Positions 1 to 9,700 of a DNA stretch of 64,000 bases are shown here, piece after piece (the first letter of the stretch is position 1; the number at the start of each line of letters is the position of its first letter). Below the pieces are notes generated by a model. The model saw nothing but the letters and a program-made list of their open reading frames with translations, searched no databases and was not told where the DNA came from. Made by a program: the position numbers and the translations under genes. The DNA is from Algoriphagus chordae (GTDB lineage: Bacteria > Bacteroidota > Bacteroidia > Cytophagales > Cyclobacteriaceae), in the NCBI RefSeq assembly GCF_003254055.1, contig NZ_QKZT01000007.1, positions 186,001-250,000 on the forward strand, given 5' to 3'.

Positions 1-1
1 A

Positions 2-1270
2 AAGCCTGCCAATACTCCTGCACAAGCTAAGCCTGAGCAGGAAGTAGAGCTTCCTAAAAGAAGAAACTATAAGTCAGCCGATGAGGTAATGGCCCCATCT
101 GCCGAAACTGTTCCGCACTCCAATCGCAGACGTCCAGGCGTAAACCCTCGAGAATTCGACGGAGTAATCGATAACGAAGGTGTTTTGGAAATGATGCAAG
201 AAGGCTACGGCTTCCTACGCTCATTGGATTATAATTACCTCGCTTCTCCAGATGATATTTATGTATCTCCAAGCCAGGTAAAACTTTTCGGCTTGAAAAC
301 CGGAGATCATATCAAAGGATCTATTCGCCCACCAAAAGAAGGTGAAAAGTATTTTGCACTCCTGAAGATCGCTACTGTCAATGGTAAAACTACAGACGAA
401 ATCAGAGATCGTGTTCCTTTCGAATACCTAACTCCACTTTTCCCTGAAGAAAGATTAAACCTATCTACCTCTGGAGACAAATTCTCTACCCGTGTAGTTG
501 ATCTATTTGCTCCTATCGGGAAAGGCCAACGTGGCATGATCGTAGCTCAGCCTAAAACTGGTAAGACAGTATTGCTTCAGCAGATCGCAAATGCCATTAC
601 AAGAAATCACCCTGAGGTTCACTTGATGATCTTACTGATCGATGAGCGTCCTGAAGAAGTGACAGATATGGCTCGCTCGGTAAATGCAGAGGTAATTTCC
701 TCCACATTTGACGAGACAGCGGACAGACATGTGAAAGTGTCTAATATCGTGTTGGAAAAAGCCAAGCGTATGGTAGAAGTAGGTCATGATGTGGTTATCC
801 TATTGGATTCCATCACTAGACTTGCTCGAGCTCATAATACAGTTGTACCAAGTTCAGGAAAAATCCTTTCTGGAGGTGTAGATGCAAATGCACTTCACAA
901 GCCAAAGCGTTTCTTCGGAGCAGCACGTAACGTGGAAAATGGTGGCTCTTTGACCATCATCGCTACAGCATTGGTAGAAACAGGTTCTAAAATGGATGAA
1001 GTGATCTTTGAAGAATTCAAAGGGACTGGCAACATGGAACTTGCTCTTGACCGTAAGCTAGCCAACAGAAGAATTTATCCTTCCATCGATGTGCTTAACT
1101 CAGGTACTCGTCGTGAAGATCTATTGATGGACAAGGAAGAAATGCAGCGTGTATGGATCCTTCGTAAGCTAATGAGTGACATGAACTCTCAGGAGTCTAT
1201 GGAGTTCCTTCTTCAGCGTATGAAAGGCACACGTGATAATGCCGAGTTCTTGATCAGTATGAATGGATAA
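2..1270 (+). CDS. rho: Transcription termination factor Rho (5' end outside window)
   Basis: RNA-dependent hexameric helicase that releases transcripts at Rho-dependent terminators. The frame is open from base 2, so the first in-frame ATG at 89 is internal and the gene begins upstream. Visible parts, numbered from that ATG, are the cold-shock-like primary RNA-binding domain (about 22-110), a P-loop ending AQPKTGKT (153-160), a Walker-B region with LLIDERPEE, and the [11 protein letters not shown] segment, all diagnostic of Rho. The residues before 89 (rich in K, P, E, Q) look like the end of the charged N-terminal extension common in Bacteroidota Rho. The C-terminus is intact and a hairpin terminator follows. 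Confidence 0.97.
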   Translation, partial: KPANTPAQAKPEQEVELPKRRNYKSADEVMAPSAETVPHSNRRRPGVNPREFDGVIDNEGVLEMMQEGYGFLRSLDYNYLASPDDIYVSPSQVKLFGLKTGDHIKGSIRPPKEGEKYFALLKIATVNGKTTDEIRDRVPFEYLTPLFPEERLNLSTSGDKFSTRVVDLFAPIGKGQRGMIVAQPKTGKTVLLQQIANAITRNHPEVHLMILLIDERPEEVTDMARSVNAEVISSTFDETADRHVKVSNIVLEKAKRMVEVGHDVVILLDSITRLARAHNTVVPSSGKILSGGVDANALHKPKRFFGAARNVENGGSLTIIATALVETGSKMDEVIFEEFKGTGNMELALDRKLANRRIYPSIDVLNSGTRREDLLMDKEEMQRVWILRKLMSDMNSQESMEFLLQRMKGTRDNAEFLISMNG

Positions 1271-1296
1271 GTAACCACTTCTGGTTCAATAAATAT

Positions 1297-1335
1297 ATAG
1301 TCCTTGATTCCTCCGAATCAGGGACTATTTTTTTT
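1297..1335 (+). terminator. Intrinsic terminator after rho
   Basis: A 12-bp stem with one T:G wobble (AGTCCTTGATTC against GAATCAGGGACT) is followed by eight T residues. It lies about 30 bases after the rho stop codon. Confidence 0.85.
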
Positions 1336-1446
1336 GCTTGCCCCTCATGATTCCTAATTCGCATTGCAAATCCAACAGTAGGAATTATAGATTGCAAATA
1401 CCGAAAGCAGACCACAGCAAAATTCATAAACATCTCTAAATAAAAC

Positions 1447-1475
1447 TTGACAAAAACTATAATTAGTTACTTTTG
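1447..1475 (+). promoter_or_regulatory. Bacteroidota-type promoter, TTG-N18-TACTTTTG
   Basis: TTG at 1447-1449 and TACTTTTG at 1468-1475 match the TTG / TAnnTTTG consensus with 18 bases between. The -7 box ends three bases before the ATG at 1479, so the predicted transcript has almost no leader. Confidence 0.6.
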
Positions 1476-1478
1476 GAC

Positions 1479-2156
1479 ATGAATAGAGTTTTGCTCACGG
1501 GCATTTTCATTTTAGTATCTTTTGCATCGCTGGCACAAACCAGCGTAGGAATCCGTGGAGGATATACTACTTCGAGTTATTCTTATCGTGCTACACCTTC
1601 TAGTAGAGCAGCATCTGTAGAAGGAATTGGAGCACCCACGTTTGCTTTAGTTTTCGAACATTTTAATTCGAAAAATGCAGGAATCGAAGTGAATCTTCAA
1701 TTTCTCAGAATAGGATTCATCCAAGTGGAAGATGAGGAAGCAAACCCTGTCCTTTCCAATGAAACTCAATTCGACTACTTGAAAATCCCTATCCTCTCGA
1801 GTTTTTTCATCGGAAGATCCGGTAGATTTCAGATCAAGGCAGGCCCCCATTTGGGCTATATGCTACAAGCGAAAGATATCAAACGTGAATATTCTGACTC
1901 AGTGACTCCTGAAATCCCTACTTATGGAGGAACAGATGATCATCCAAGAAAACTAATGTATGGCCTCACTGGAGCTGCAGGGATTTCAAAACTTTTTGGA
2001 AAAAGCACTTTGACTGCAGAAGTTCGCTTTGCCTATGACTTCACCAACCCTGAAAGTGAAGATCGTATTTTCGACATGAACTCCACCAACTTAGAGTTTA
2101 CTTTAGCGTACCTTTTTAGAATTAGAGAATCCAAAGTTGGTAAATTGAAAGAATAA
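1479..2156 (+). CDS. PorT-like outer-membrane beta-barrel protein
   Basis: A 225-residue exported protein. Residues 1-19 are a signal peptide ending in SLAQ, and the mature part consists of alternating amphipathic strands with glycine turns, ending in strands such as TNLEFTLAYLFRIR. This resembles the OMP_b-brl_2/PorT superfamily of small barrels. A TTG codon lies two codons upstream in frame at 1473, but the ATG at 1479 places the signal peptide correctly. The gene stands alone between the rho terminator and the sigma-factor operon. Its specific role and any ligand are unknown. Confidence 0.75.
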   Translation: MNRVLLTGIFILVSFASLAQTSVGIRGGYTTSSYSYRATPSSRAASVEGIGAPTFALVFEHFNSKNAGIEVNLQFLRIGFIQVEDEEANPVLSNETQFDYLKIPILSSFFIGRSGRFQIKAGPHLGYMLQAKDIKREYSDSVTPEIPTYGGTDDHPRKLMYGLTGAAGISKLFGKSTLTAEVRFAYDFTNPESEDRIFDMNSTNLEFTLAYLFRIRESKVGKLKE

Positions 2157-2235
2157 AAGGTTGAAAGTGTCCTGCACAAAATTTTTCAATCTTCTCTGTC
2201 ATATATTGAAGTCAATCTCCGACTAACCTATGTAA

Positions 2236-2730
2236 ATGAAAAGCGGAAAGCTCGATCATATCTTAAAAACCCATCATCGGGATGCTTACCTATGGGCGAG
2301 ACAATGCTGTTCGTTTGATGAGGAAATGGCCAAGGATGTACTTCAGCAGACGTACCTGAAGATATTGGAAGGCCAGGCGAAATTGAAAGATGAGTCAAAA
2401 GCAAAAACCTGGCTCTTCTCGATCATCCGATACACCGCCATAGATGAATTGCGCAAAGCAGGAAAAGTGGTTTCTCTCATGGATTCGTACGATCCTATAG
2501 AAATCATTGAAGAGATCGATGGAACTAACTACGAGGAAATCATCAAGATGCTGCCGGAGATGCAGCGGGAAGTGATTCTGATGGTTTTTTATCATCAGAT
2601 GACCATCGCTCAAAGTGCTGAAATCCTTCAAATCGGCCTAGGAACTGCGAGAACACATTACGATCGCGGGAAAAAGAAACTCAAAGAATTAATTACGAAA
2701 GTTCAAATCCAGGAAGAATATGGAAAATGA
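2236..2730 (+). CDS. ECF RNA polymerase sigma factor
   Basis: A 164-residue sigma-70-family factor with regions 2 and 4 only. Region 2 is at about 15-75 (DAYLWARQCC... DVLQQTYLKIL, then the AKTWLFSIIRYTAIDELR core-binding and -10 segment). Region 4 is at about 103-155, with LPEMQREVILMVFY and a helix-turn-helix ending in ARTHYDRGKKKL. It is first in a tight operon: its 3' end overlaps the next gene by 11 bases, and that gene encodes a one-TM protein resembling an anti-sigma factor. The arrangement suggests release by a periplasmic signal sensed through the two downstream proteins. Confidence 0.92.
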   Translation: MKSGKLDHILKTHHRDAYLWARQCCSFDEEMAKDVLQQTYLKILEGQAKLKDESKAKTWLFSIIRYTAIDELRKAGKVVSLMDSYDPIEIIEEIDGTNYEEIIKMLPEMQREVILMVFYHQMTIAQSAEILQIGLGTARTHYDRGKKKLKELITKVQIQEEYGK

Positions 2731-3031
2731 CGAACAATTAGAAAAGTTTTTTGCCCAGATGAAAAAGCAGGATGAACAGTTAGAAACCCCCGCTTTTCCA
2801 GAAGTCAAAACGCGAAAATTCGGATTTTGGATTCCAGCAGGAATAGCTGCATCCATGAGCCTTGCCTTCCTGTTTGTCCAAGAACCTACTCCTGTAGAAT
2901 CAGTATCACCTGAGGTGGTGATCATCACCCTGCAGGAGGACGAGCATCAAAATCAACAGTTCACCATTGAAGAAAGTACATTTCTGGATACCTGGGAATC
3001 GCCTACTGCTTCATTGCTGACAGAATACTAA
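2720..3031 (+). CDS. Small single-TM protein, probable anti-sigma factor
   Basis: 103 residues: a short charged cytoplasmic N-terminus (1-33, with the acidic/lysine stretch DEQLEKFFAQMKKQ), one membrane segment at about 34-52 (FWIPAGIAASMSLAFLFV), and an acidic periplasmic tail. The ATG lies inside the sigma gene (11-base overlap), which implies translational coupling. Size, topology and position match small anti-sigma factors such as CnrY, but there is no detectable motif, so the role is inferred from context alone. I recognise no named family. Confidence 0.7.
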   Translation: MENDEQLEKFFAQMKKQDEQLETPAFPEVKTRKFGFWIPAGIAASMSLAFLFVQEPTPVESVSPEVVIITLQEDEHQNQQFTIEESTFLDTWESPTASLLTEY

Positions 3032-3042
3032 ACTAATTGAAA

Positions 3043-3792
3043 ATGAAAAAAATACTCTTCTTATACCTTTTGCTTTTCGCAGGCTTAGCGAATGCTCAGG
3101 ATATCTTTCAAAAAAATCTCTACTCAGCAGACAGAGTAATGGAAATGCGAAATGAGCTCGAACTTACAGACAAGCAAGCAATCAATATCAAAAATATCCA
3201 TAGCGCAAACGCAGGGAAATTCAGCACCATGAAATGGGACTTGGATGATGAAACCGCTAAACTGAAGGCGCTTTTGGATGAGTCTAAAATCGATGAAGCA
3301 GCTGTTCAAAAACAAATGGACAAGGTGTTAGCCTTGGAAAACTCACTGAAGAAACAACAACTCAGCACGATGGTTTCCATCAAAAATGAACTCAGCCCAG
3401 AGCAGCAGGGGATTTTGCAGAATCCTAGGGTTCAAACTTTGAATGGAGTAAGTGTCACGGGATATGGTGTGAATTCAGTAAGCCCTTCAAAAATTGTAAC
3501 TGGCTATCCCCTAATTAGAACAGGAGTACCCATAAAAACTGGAACGACATCTTTATCCTCGTCCACACCGAAAATAGTGGTTCAGTCTACAGCCTCTAAT
3601 CAGAAAAATGCTCCTCTCTATATTTTAAATACCAAAGATGGAATGCAAGAAGTGAAGACCTTAGACTTTATTAAGCCTGATGATATAGAAAGTATAGAAG
3701 TACTCAAAGACAAATCCGCAATTGATCTATTTGGCGAAAAAGGTAAAAATGGTGTCATCATCATTAAGCTAAAGGAGGATTCGAAAAAGTAA
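3043..3792 (+). CDS. Spy/CpxP-like periplasmic protein with TonB-plug-like C-terminus
   Basis: 249 residues from ATG 3043; an in-frame TTG at 3037 gives two more residues but is less likely. A signal peptide (1-18, ending LANAQ) leads into a helical region (about 25-125) with two LTxxQ-type motifs, LTDKQ (41-45) and LSPEQ (117-121), as in Spy/CpxP/CnrX proteins. After a Ser/Thr/Gly-rich linker, residues about 195-247 contain IESIEVLKDKSAIDLFGEKG and NGVIIIKLK, the signature of a TonB-dependent receptor plug, with no barrel after it. It starts 11 bases after the small membrane protein gene and closes the operon. It is probably the envelope sensor of this sigma system. Confidence 0.78.
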   Translation: MKKILFLYLLLFAGLANAQDIFQKNLYSADRVMEMRNELELTDKQAINIKNIHSANAGKFSTMKWDLDDETAKLKALLDESKIDEAAVQKQMDKVLALENSLKKQQLSTMVSIKNELSPEQQGILQNPRVQTLNGVSVTGYGVNSVSPSKIVTGYPLIRTGVPIKTGTTSLSSSTPKIVVQSTASNQKNAPLYILNTKDGMQEVKTLDFIKPDDIESIEVLKDKSAIDLFGEKGKNGVIIIKLKEDSKK

Positions 3793-3812
3793 TTTTCACA
3801 ATGGTTTATATG

Positions 3813-3843
3813 AAAAAAGGAGTCCGAAATGGGCTCCTTTTTT
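3813..3843 (+). terminator. Intrinsic terminator after sigma operon
   Basis: An interrupted stem (AAAAAAGGAG... against CTCCTTTTTT) with a T-run, 20 bases after the Spy-like gene. It may also serve the convergent DUF885 gene. Confidence 0.8.
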
Positions 3844-3895
3844 CATGCAAACTCCTAAGTCCGCAATGAAATTACTTGATGAGTTAGGGTTTCAT

Positions 3896-5578
3896 CTATT
3901 CCAAAAACTTCCAACTCGCTTTATGATCTTTTTTCAGTGGTTGACCGCTGACTTTGGCGCGAAGAATTTCCACCGGCATCGCATTCTGGCTTAGGATCAA
4001 ATCATGGTATTCCTTCTCAGTCATCTTGCCCGAATCCACCATCTCCTCACGCATTGCATAGAACTCCAATGCGCCAATCATATAGGCAATCTGGTAAAGA
4101 GGACCATAACTTCCCTCAAAAGATCTGCGAACTTCCGCTTCAGCATTTGCTCGCTCATGCCCTACTTTGTCCACTAGCAAGTCAATGCATTCCTGCGGAG
4201 TCATATTTTCCAGATGATAATTCAGGGAGAAAATGATCCTTGCACATCTGTGCATTCTCCAGAATAGCATCCCCACTCTGTCTTTAGCATCTCTTGGGAA
4301 GCCTTTGTCCCAAAGAACAAATTCCCAATACAATGCCCAGCCTTCTGTCCAAAATGGCGTACCGAACATACGACGGTAAGGCATGTTCCGCTGATTCATA
4401 AACTGCTGCAGATGGTGACCAGGGATAAGTTCGTGCTGTATAGTAGCTCTGGAAAAATGTGGATTGTTGCCGCGCATACTCATCATCTTATCTTCATGGC
4501 TCATCTCCGAGGTAGGGTAAGCGATCTGTATAGACTCTCCCCCTAGGAAGAAAGGACTAACTCGTTGACGCTCTGCGGAAATCATGATCGTTCTCCAAGA
4601 TTCCTTGGCCAAAGGAGGTACTGTAATCAGATCATTGTCCTCCACATAGGCCGTAGCTTCCTCAGCCAAGCGAATTACCTCTGCAGGCCATTCGCCAGCC
4701 GGTAAGTATGTTTCCTTCACCATTTCCAAGGCAGCTTTCCAATCGTCACCAAAACCAAGTTCATTGGATGCTTTGAGCATTTCTTTCTCACACCAGGCAA
4801 ATTGCTTTTCTGCCTCCGCTATCAAATCCTCAGGGCTATAAGCTATCATCTCAAATGCCAATTGCTTTTCCAATGCATCTCTACCTATAGGCCTGCCAAT
4901 TATCCCAGACCCATCGTCCTTTACTGAATTGGTATAATGCTCACGCAAGGCACTGGCATAAGCTTTCATGCTCTCATCCAGTTTCTCCCAAGGTTCTGGC
5001 ATCCACCAAGTGAACATTGGGTCGAAATCAAAGTAATACCTGTACGCTTCACCAGTAGTTCTACTCATGCTTTCTACAGCCGACGCCGCTAGATCTGCTT
5101 TCTGCCAACTTGTATATTTAGGCGTAGAGGCTAAGTTTTTCAACTGCGAATCCACCTGTTTTGATACCTCATTCCAGCTTGCAGCTAGTTTTTGAGGTTC
5201 CGGTTTCTTTGCCCTGCGTCTGCCCTGATAGAATTCTTCCAATGGCTTCGCAAAAGCCAAAACCCCTGCAATCTCATCGAAAGAAGCTTTTTCTATAGCC
5301 AGTTCAGCAAGTTCTTTTTCTAGGTAATTACGGAAAAGTACATAGTCGATTTTCCCATCTTCAGAGAGGGAACCGTAATTCAACTTCCCTAGATCAGTCA
5401 AATAGTCTTGATTCAATTTTTGAATTCTGGAAAAATACTCATCTGTAAGAGCATTGGAATACAATCTCCTCAAGGTGCTATAATCTGCTTGATAGGTTTG
5501 AATTCTTGATTCCAACTCTGTGGCCTGAGCTAAAAAGCTGGTAAAGATAAAGAAGATTACAAAGAGGGCTTTTTTCAT
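3896..5578 (-). CDS. DUF885 family secreted metallopeptidase-like protein
   Basis: 560 residues with a signal peptide (1-19, ending LAQAT). The family is a presumed zinc peptidase group related to M32-type HExxH enzymes. The family motif HELIPGHH is at 382-389, and a downstream glutamate motif, WTEGWALYWE, is at 410-419, giving the expected two histidines and a glutamate. The length is normal for the family. The gene is single, reads toward the sigma operon, and is divergent from the ABC exporter. The substrate is unknown; an exported peptidase would fit the peptide-degrading theme of the first 25 kb. Confidence 0.9.
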   Translation of the reverse strand: MKKALFVIFFIFTSFLAQATELESRIQTYQADYSTLRRLYSNALTDEYFSRIQKLNQDYLTDLGKLNYGSLSEDGKIDYVLFRNYLEKELAELAIEKASFDEIAGVLAFAKPLEEFYQGRRRAKKPEPQKLAASWNEVSKQVDSQLKNLASTPKYTSWQKADLAASAVESMSRTTGEAYRYYFDFDPMFTWWMPEPWEKLDESMKAYASALREHYTNSVKDDGSGIIGRPIGRDALEKQLAFEMIAYSPEDLIAEAEKQFAWCEKEMLKASNELGFGDDWKAALEMVKETYLPAGEWPAEVIRLAEEATAYVEDNDLITVPPLAKESWRTIMISAERQRVSPFFLGGESIQIAYPTSEMSHEDKMMSMRGNNPHFSRATIQHELIPGHHLQQFMNQRNMPYRRMFGTPFWTEGWALYWEFVLWDKGFPRDAKDRVGMLFWRMHRCARIIFSLNYHLENMTPQECIDLLVDKVGHERANAEAEVRRSFEGSYGPLYQIAYMIGALEFYAMREEMVDSGKMTEKEYHDLILSQNAMPVEILRAKVSGQPLKKDHKASWKFLE

Positions 5579-5732
5579 AATTGATTACAGCTTGGTGGTT
5601 TGTGTTCCAAAATACTAATTAAACCATAAATAACTTGAAGCGGAGAGCTAGATCTTATGGATGGTTTACATTCAATTTGATTAACTCTTAACTACTAAAT
5701 TCTCATAAACTGTTCTAAAACAATTTATTAAC

Positions 5733-5761
5733 TTGACATTGAGAACTAGCCTTTATCTTTT
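5733..5761 (+). promoter_or_regulatory. Probable promoter of ABC operon
   Basis: TTG (within TTGACA, 5733-5738) and TATCTTTT (5754-5761) are separated by 18 bases. This matches TTG / TAnnTTTG with one mismatch in the last base. It lies about 60 bases upstream of the ATPase start. Confidence 0.45.
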
Positions 5762-5821
5762 TATCCTCAGGCTAATTCGATTTTATATTTTTAAATTTTT
5801 CATCTTCAAAATACATATTCA

Positions 5822-6709
5822 ATGGAGTTACTTATTAAGAACCTTTCAAAGACCTATCCAAACGGCGTTAGAGCTTTGAATGACATTTCTTTGACCATTC
5901 CTCATGGAATGTTCGGCTTGCTAGGACCAAACGGAGCAGGCAAATCCACTCTCATGCGTACGATATCTACACTGCAAGATGCAGATAGCGGCAGTATAAT
6001 GCTCGATGATATCAATGTCTTGGAAGACAAACAAACCATCAGAGAACGGCTAGGATATTTGCCGCAAGATTTTGGCCTTTATCCTCGGATCAATGCAGAA
6101 GTGATGCTAGATCACATTGCCCAAATGAAAGGAATCGGCAAAAAATCTGAGCGAAAGGTCTTGGTAGAAAGTCTTTTGCAAAAAGTAAATCTCTTCAAAG
6201 ACCGTAAAAAAGGACTCGGCACTTTTTCTGGGGGGATGCGTCAGCGTTTTGGGATTGCTCAGGCCTTGGTCGGTAATCCTTCACTGATTATTGTGGATGA
6301 ACCTACAGCCGGGCTCGATCCATCGGAAAGAAATAGATTCTACAATCTCCTTTCAGAAATTGGGGAAAATACCATCGTAATTCTATCCACACACATCGTG
6401 GAGGATGTCAATACTCTTTGCTCCAACATGGCAATAATCTGTCAAGGCGAGGTACTGATGCAATGCAAACCAAAGGAGGGAATTGCTACTGTTCAGGGAA
6501 AAATCTATAAAAAAGCCATCAATAAAGATGAGCTTGACAGCTATAGAAATGACTATCAGGTGATCTCAACCAAACTGATCGAAGGACGGCTTAGCCTGAG
6601 AATTCAAGCAGATACTGATCCTGGGAATGGTTTTGAGGCAACGCCAGCGGATCTGGAAGACGTTTACTTTAGCAATATTTCGAAGAAAGTAGATCCTATT
6701 ACTATCTAA
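5822..6709 (+). CDS. ABC transporter ATP-binding protein
   Basis: A 295-residue nucleotide-binding subunit for the fused permease directly downstream (3-base gap). Walker A GPNGAGKS is at 35-42, the signature FSGGMRQR near 135-142, Walker B LIIVDEPTAGLD just after, and the switch histidine in ILSTHIVED. The subfamily is that of ABC-2 exporter ATPases (NatA/CcmA-like). The last 70 residues form a C-terminal extension with an acidic, variable tail. What is exported cannot be read from the sequence. Confidence 0.93.
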   Translation: MELLIKNLSKTYPNGVRALNDISLTIPHGMFGLLGPNGAGKSTLMRTISTLQDADSGSIMLDDINVLEDKQTIRERLGYLPQDFGLYPRINAEVMLDHIAQMKGIGKKSERKVLVESLLQKVNLFKDRKKGLGTFSGGMRQRFGIAQALVGNPSLIIVDEPTAGLDPSERNRFYNLLSEIGENTIVILSTHIVEDVNTLCSNMAIICQGEVLMQCKPKEGIATVQGKIYKKAINKDELDSYRNDYQVISTKLIEGRLSLRIQADTDPGNGFEATPADLEDVYFSNISKKVDPITI

Positions 6710-6712
6710 GGT

Positions 6713-9700
6713 ATGTTTTTAGACATCTTCATTTTTGAACTGAGATACCGGTTTAGTCGACCGGCTACATACATCTACTTTGGACTATTGCTGGTCGTAA
6801 CCATGCTGCTGATCGGATTCGGAAATACTCCTGCTTCCGAAAAAGTATTTCACAATGCCCCTATTGTCATCGCGAATCTACAGCTGCTGATTTCTCTTTT
6901 TGGGATTTTGATAGCCTCTGCGGTGATGGGAGTTCCGCTTTATCGTGATTTGGAGCATAAGACGGGGACATTTCTATTCAGTTATCCCATTACCAAATTC
7001 GCCTATTTCATGGGTAGATTTTGGGGTTCTTTTGTCACGCTACTCTTTATATCCTTGGGGAGTTTGGTTGGGATCTTTTTGGGAAGCTTACTCGGCCCAA
7101 CCTTTGGGACCGATGCGCTGAGATATGGGCCAAATGAACTGATGAACTACCTTCAGCCGTGGCTGACCCTCACAGTACCAAACCTTTGGTTTGCTGCAAC
7201 GCTGTTCTTTGCGCTAATCGTTTTCACACGTAATATCAAATCGATCTACTCAGGCGGAATCGTAGTTTTCATCGTCTATTTGCTAGCCAATTTCCTCGCA
7301 AGCGACATAGAAAACAAAGACCTTGTCCAGCTATTGGATCCGTTTGGACTGAATACCTTTGACTTTCAAACGCGGTACCTTACACCCTTTGAGCAGAATA
7401 ACTTTATTCTTCCTTTGACAGGAAACCTCCTTCTCAACAGACTGCTATGGTCAGGAATTGGACTAGTGTTTTTCATCGCAGCTTATTTCCGATTCAGCTT
7501 TAGCTATTTCTTTAAGACAGTCCAGAAAAAATCTAAGAAAGAGGAAGAGCAGGCTTTTGTTCCCAATCTTTCTCAAGTCATTTCCAAAGCCAGTTTCGCA
7601 GGTAATTATCAATGGAATAGCTTCTTGACACTCACAAAGATTGAGGTGCAAAATATCACAAAAGACATCTACTTCAGGTCTATTTTATTGGGCGGAATGG
7701 TTTTTCTAATACTGGATTTTTGGATAGGAAACACGCTTTATAGTGTACCTAATTTCCCCTCCACCTCTTTTCTGATGGAGTACAAGACCTTTGATTACAA
7801 CCTCTTCGTCTTTATCATCATTGTCTTTTTCACTGGAGAAACACTCCATCGAGATAAAGCATCGGGTTATTCAGTCATCAATGATACTTTCCCGGTCAAA
7901 GACGGAGCAGTGATCGCCTCCAAATTCTCAGGGATGGCATTTGTATGCTTGCTGTTGACTACACTTCCTATTATCGTAGGCATCATTATCCAAACATTGA
8001 AAGGCTATTTCAACTATGACCTCAGCGTATATTTTGTAGACAGCTACCTTATTTCACTCCCGGATTACTTGCAGATGGTCATGCTCGTTTTTGCTGTGCA
8101 TCTATTGGTGAATAATAAATTCGCAGGACATGCGACGGCTATTGGAATCTGGGTATTGATTATAGTTCTGCGAGACTTCGCCAACTATAATTTCAACCTC
8201 TTCTTTTTCTCCTACAAACCAGGTTATCGCTGGAGCGACATGAATGGCTTAGGTCATTTTGGAGAGCCTCTTTTCTGGTTTAACTTGTACTGGACAGCAT
8301 TTGGGATTTTCCTGATCTTATTCTTCGGCATTTTCTTCAGCCGAGGAACGGAGAATTCTATAAAGAGCAGATTCAAAACTGCCCGGAAAAAACTGGGCAA
8401 AAAGACCACGCTCGTTTCTTATGCATTTTTACTAGTAGCGATTCTAACAGGTGCTTTTATTTACAATTCCACTGTATACAAGAATAGCTATCGTACCTCT
8501 GACGAAGGAGAAAAAAGGCAGGTAGCCTATGAAAAGCAGCTGAAGCAATATGAGTTTTTGCCTCAACCAAAAATCACCAAAGTCAATCTCAAAGCTGATC
8601 TCTATCCTCTGGAAAGAGATGCCTATTTCGAAGCTCAAATAGAACTGGTAAATAAAACCGATGTGCCAATTGATTCTGTGCATTTCAATAGCACGGGGTT
8701 GACATCATTCGAAGTTTTGTATAGGGATGCAGAATTGCCTTACAGATTCCCATTAGTTTATGAGCCAGCTAAATTTCAGATTTTTGGCAAAAAAGAAGAT
8801 CGGGAATGGTATAAGATCACTGCACTTCCTCAAACATTGATGCCAGGTGACACGCTGGAATTGCTTATCAAAAGCAAAGTGATCAATGAGGAATTCCCAA
8901 ATTCAGGATTTGGAAGAGAACTCGTATATAACGGCTCCTTCATCGCTGGGGGCATGCCTGAAATCGGTTATTCTTCGGATGGAGAATTGAGTAGCGATGA
9001 AAAACGCAGGGAATATGACCTTCCGGAAAAGCCAGAAGATCTTCCTCCACATGATGATCCATACGGAAGAAGTACCTTGTTGTTCTCAGATGAAGCAGAT
9101 TTCATTCAATTTGAGGCTACGGTTAGCACCATCCCAAGCCAAATTGCAATAGCGCCTGGCTATCTCCAAAAAGAATGGACGGAGGGAGATCGACGATATT
9201 TTCACTATATCCAAGACACTCCAATTCAGGCATTTTTCTCTGTACTTTCTGCCGAATATGAAATTCTCAAAGATGAGGCTTCATTACCTGATGGGCAGAA
9301 AATCGATATAGAGATTTATTATAATAAGGGGCATGAGTACAATTTGGATCGCTTTGTCGAATCATATAAAGATGGACTTATCTATTACTCAGAGACCTAC
9401 GGTCCATTTCAGTACAAGCAAATGCGAATCTTGGAATTCCCCCGCTACGCAGGTTTTGCGCAATCATTTCCCAATACAGTGCCTTTTAGCGAGGACTTTG
9501 GTTGGGTAGCTGATTTCTCCGACCCAAACAGCTTTGACTATGTGTATTATGTAACTGCCCATGAGCTTGCTCATCAGTGGTGGGGACATCAGATCACGCC
9601 AAATTATACACGTGGATCCAATTTGATCTCAGAAGCCCTAGCCGAATATTCAGCCTTGGTACTTACGGAAATAAAATACGGTAAAGAGAATATGAAGCGT

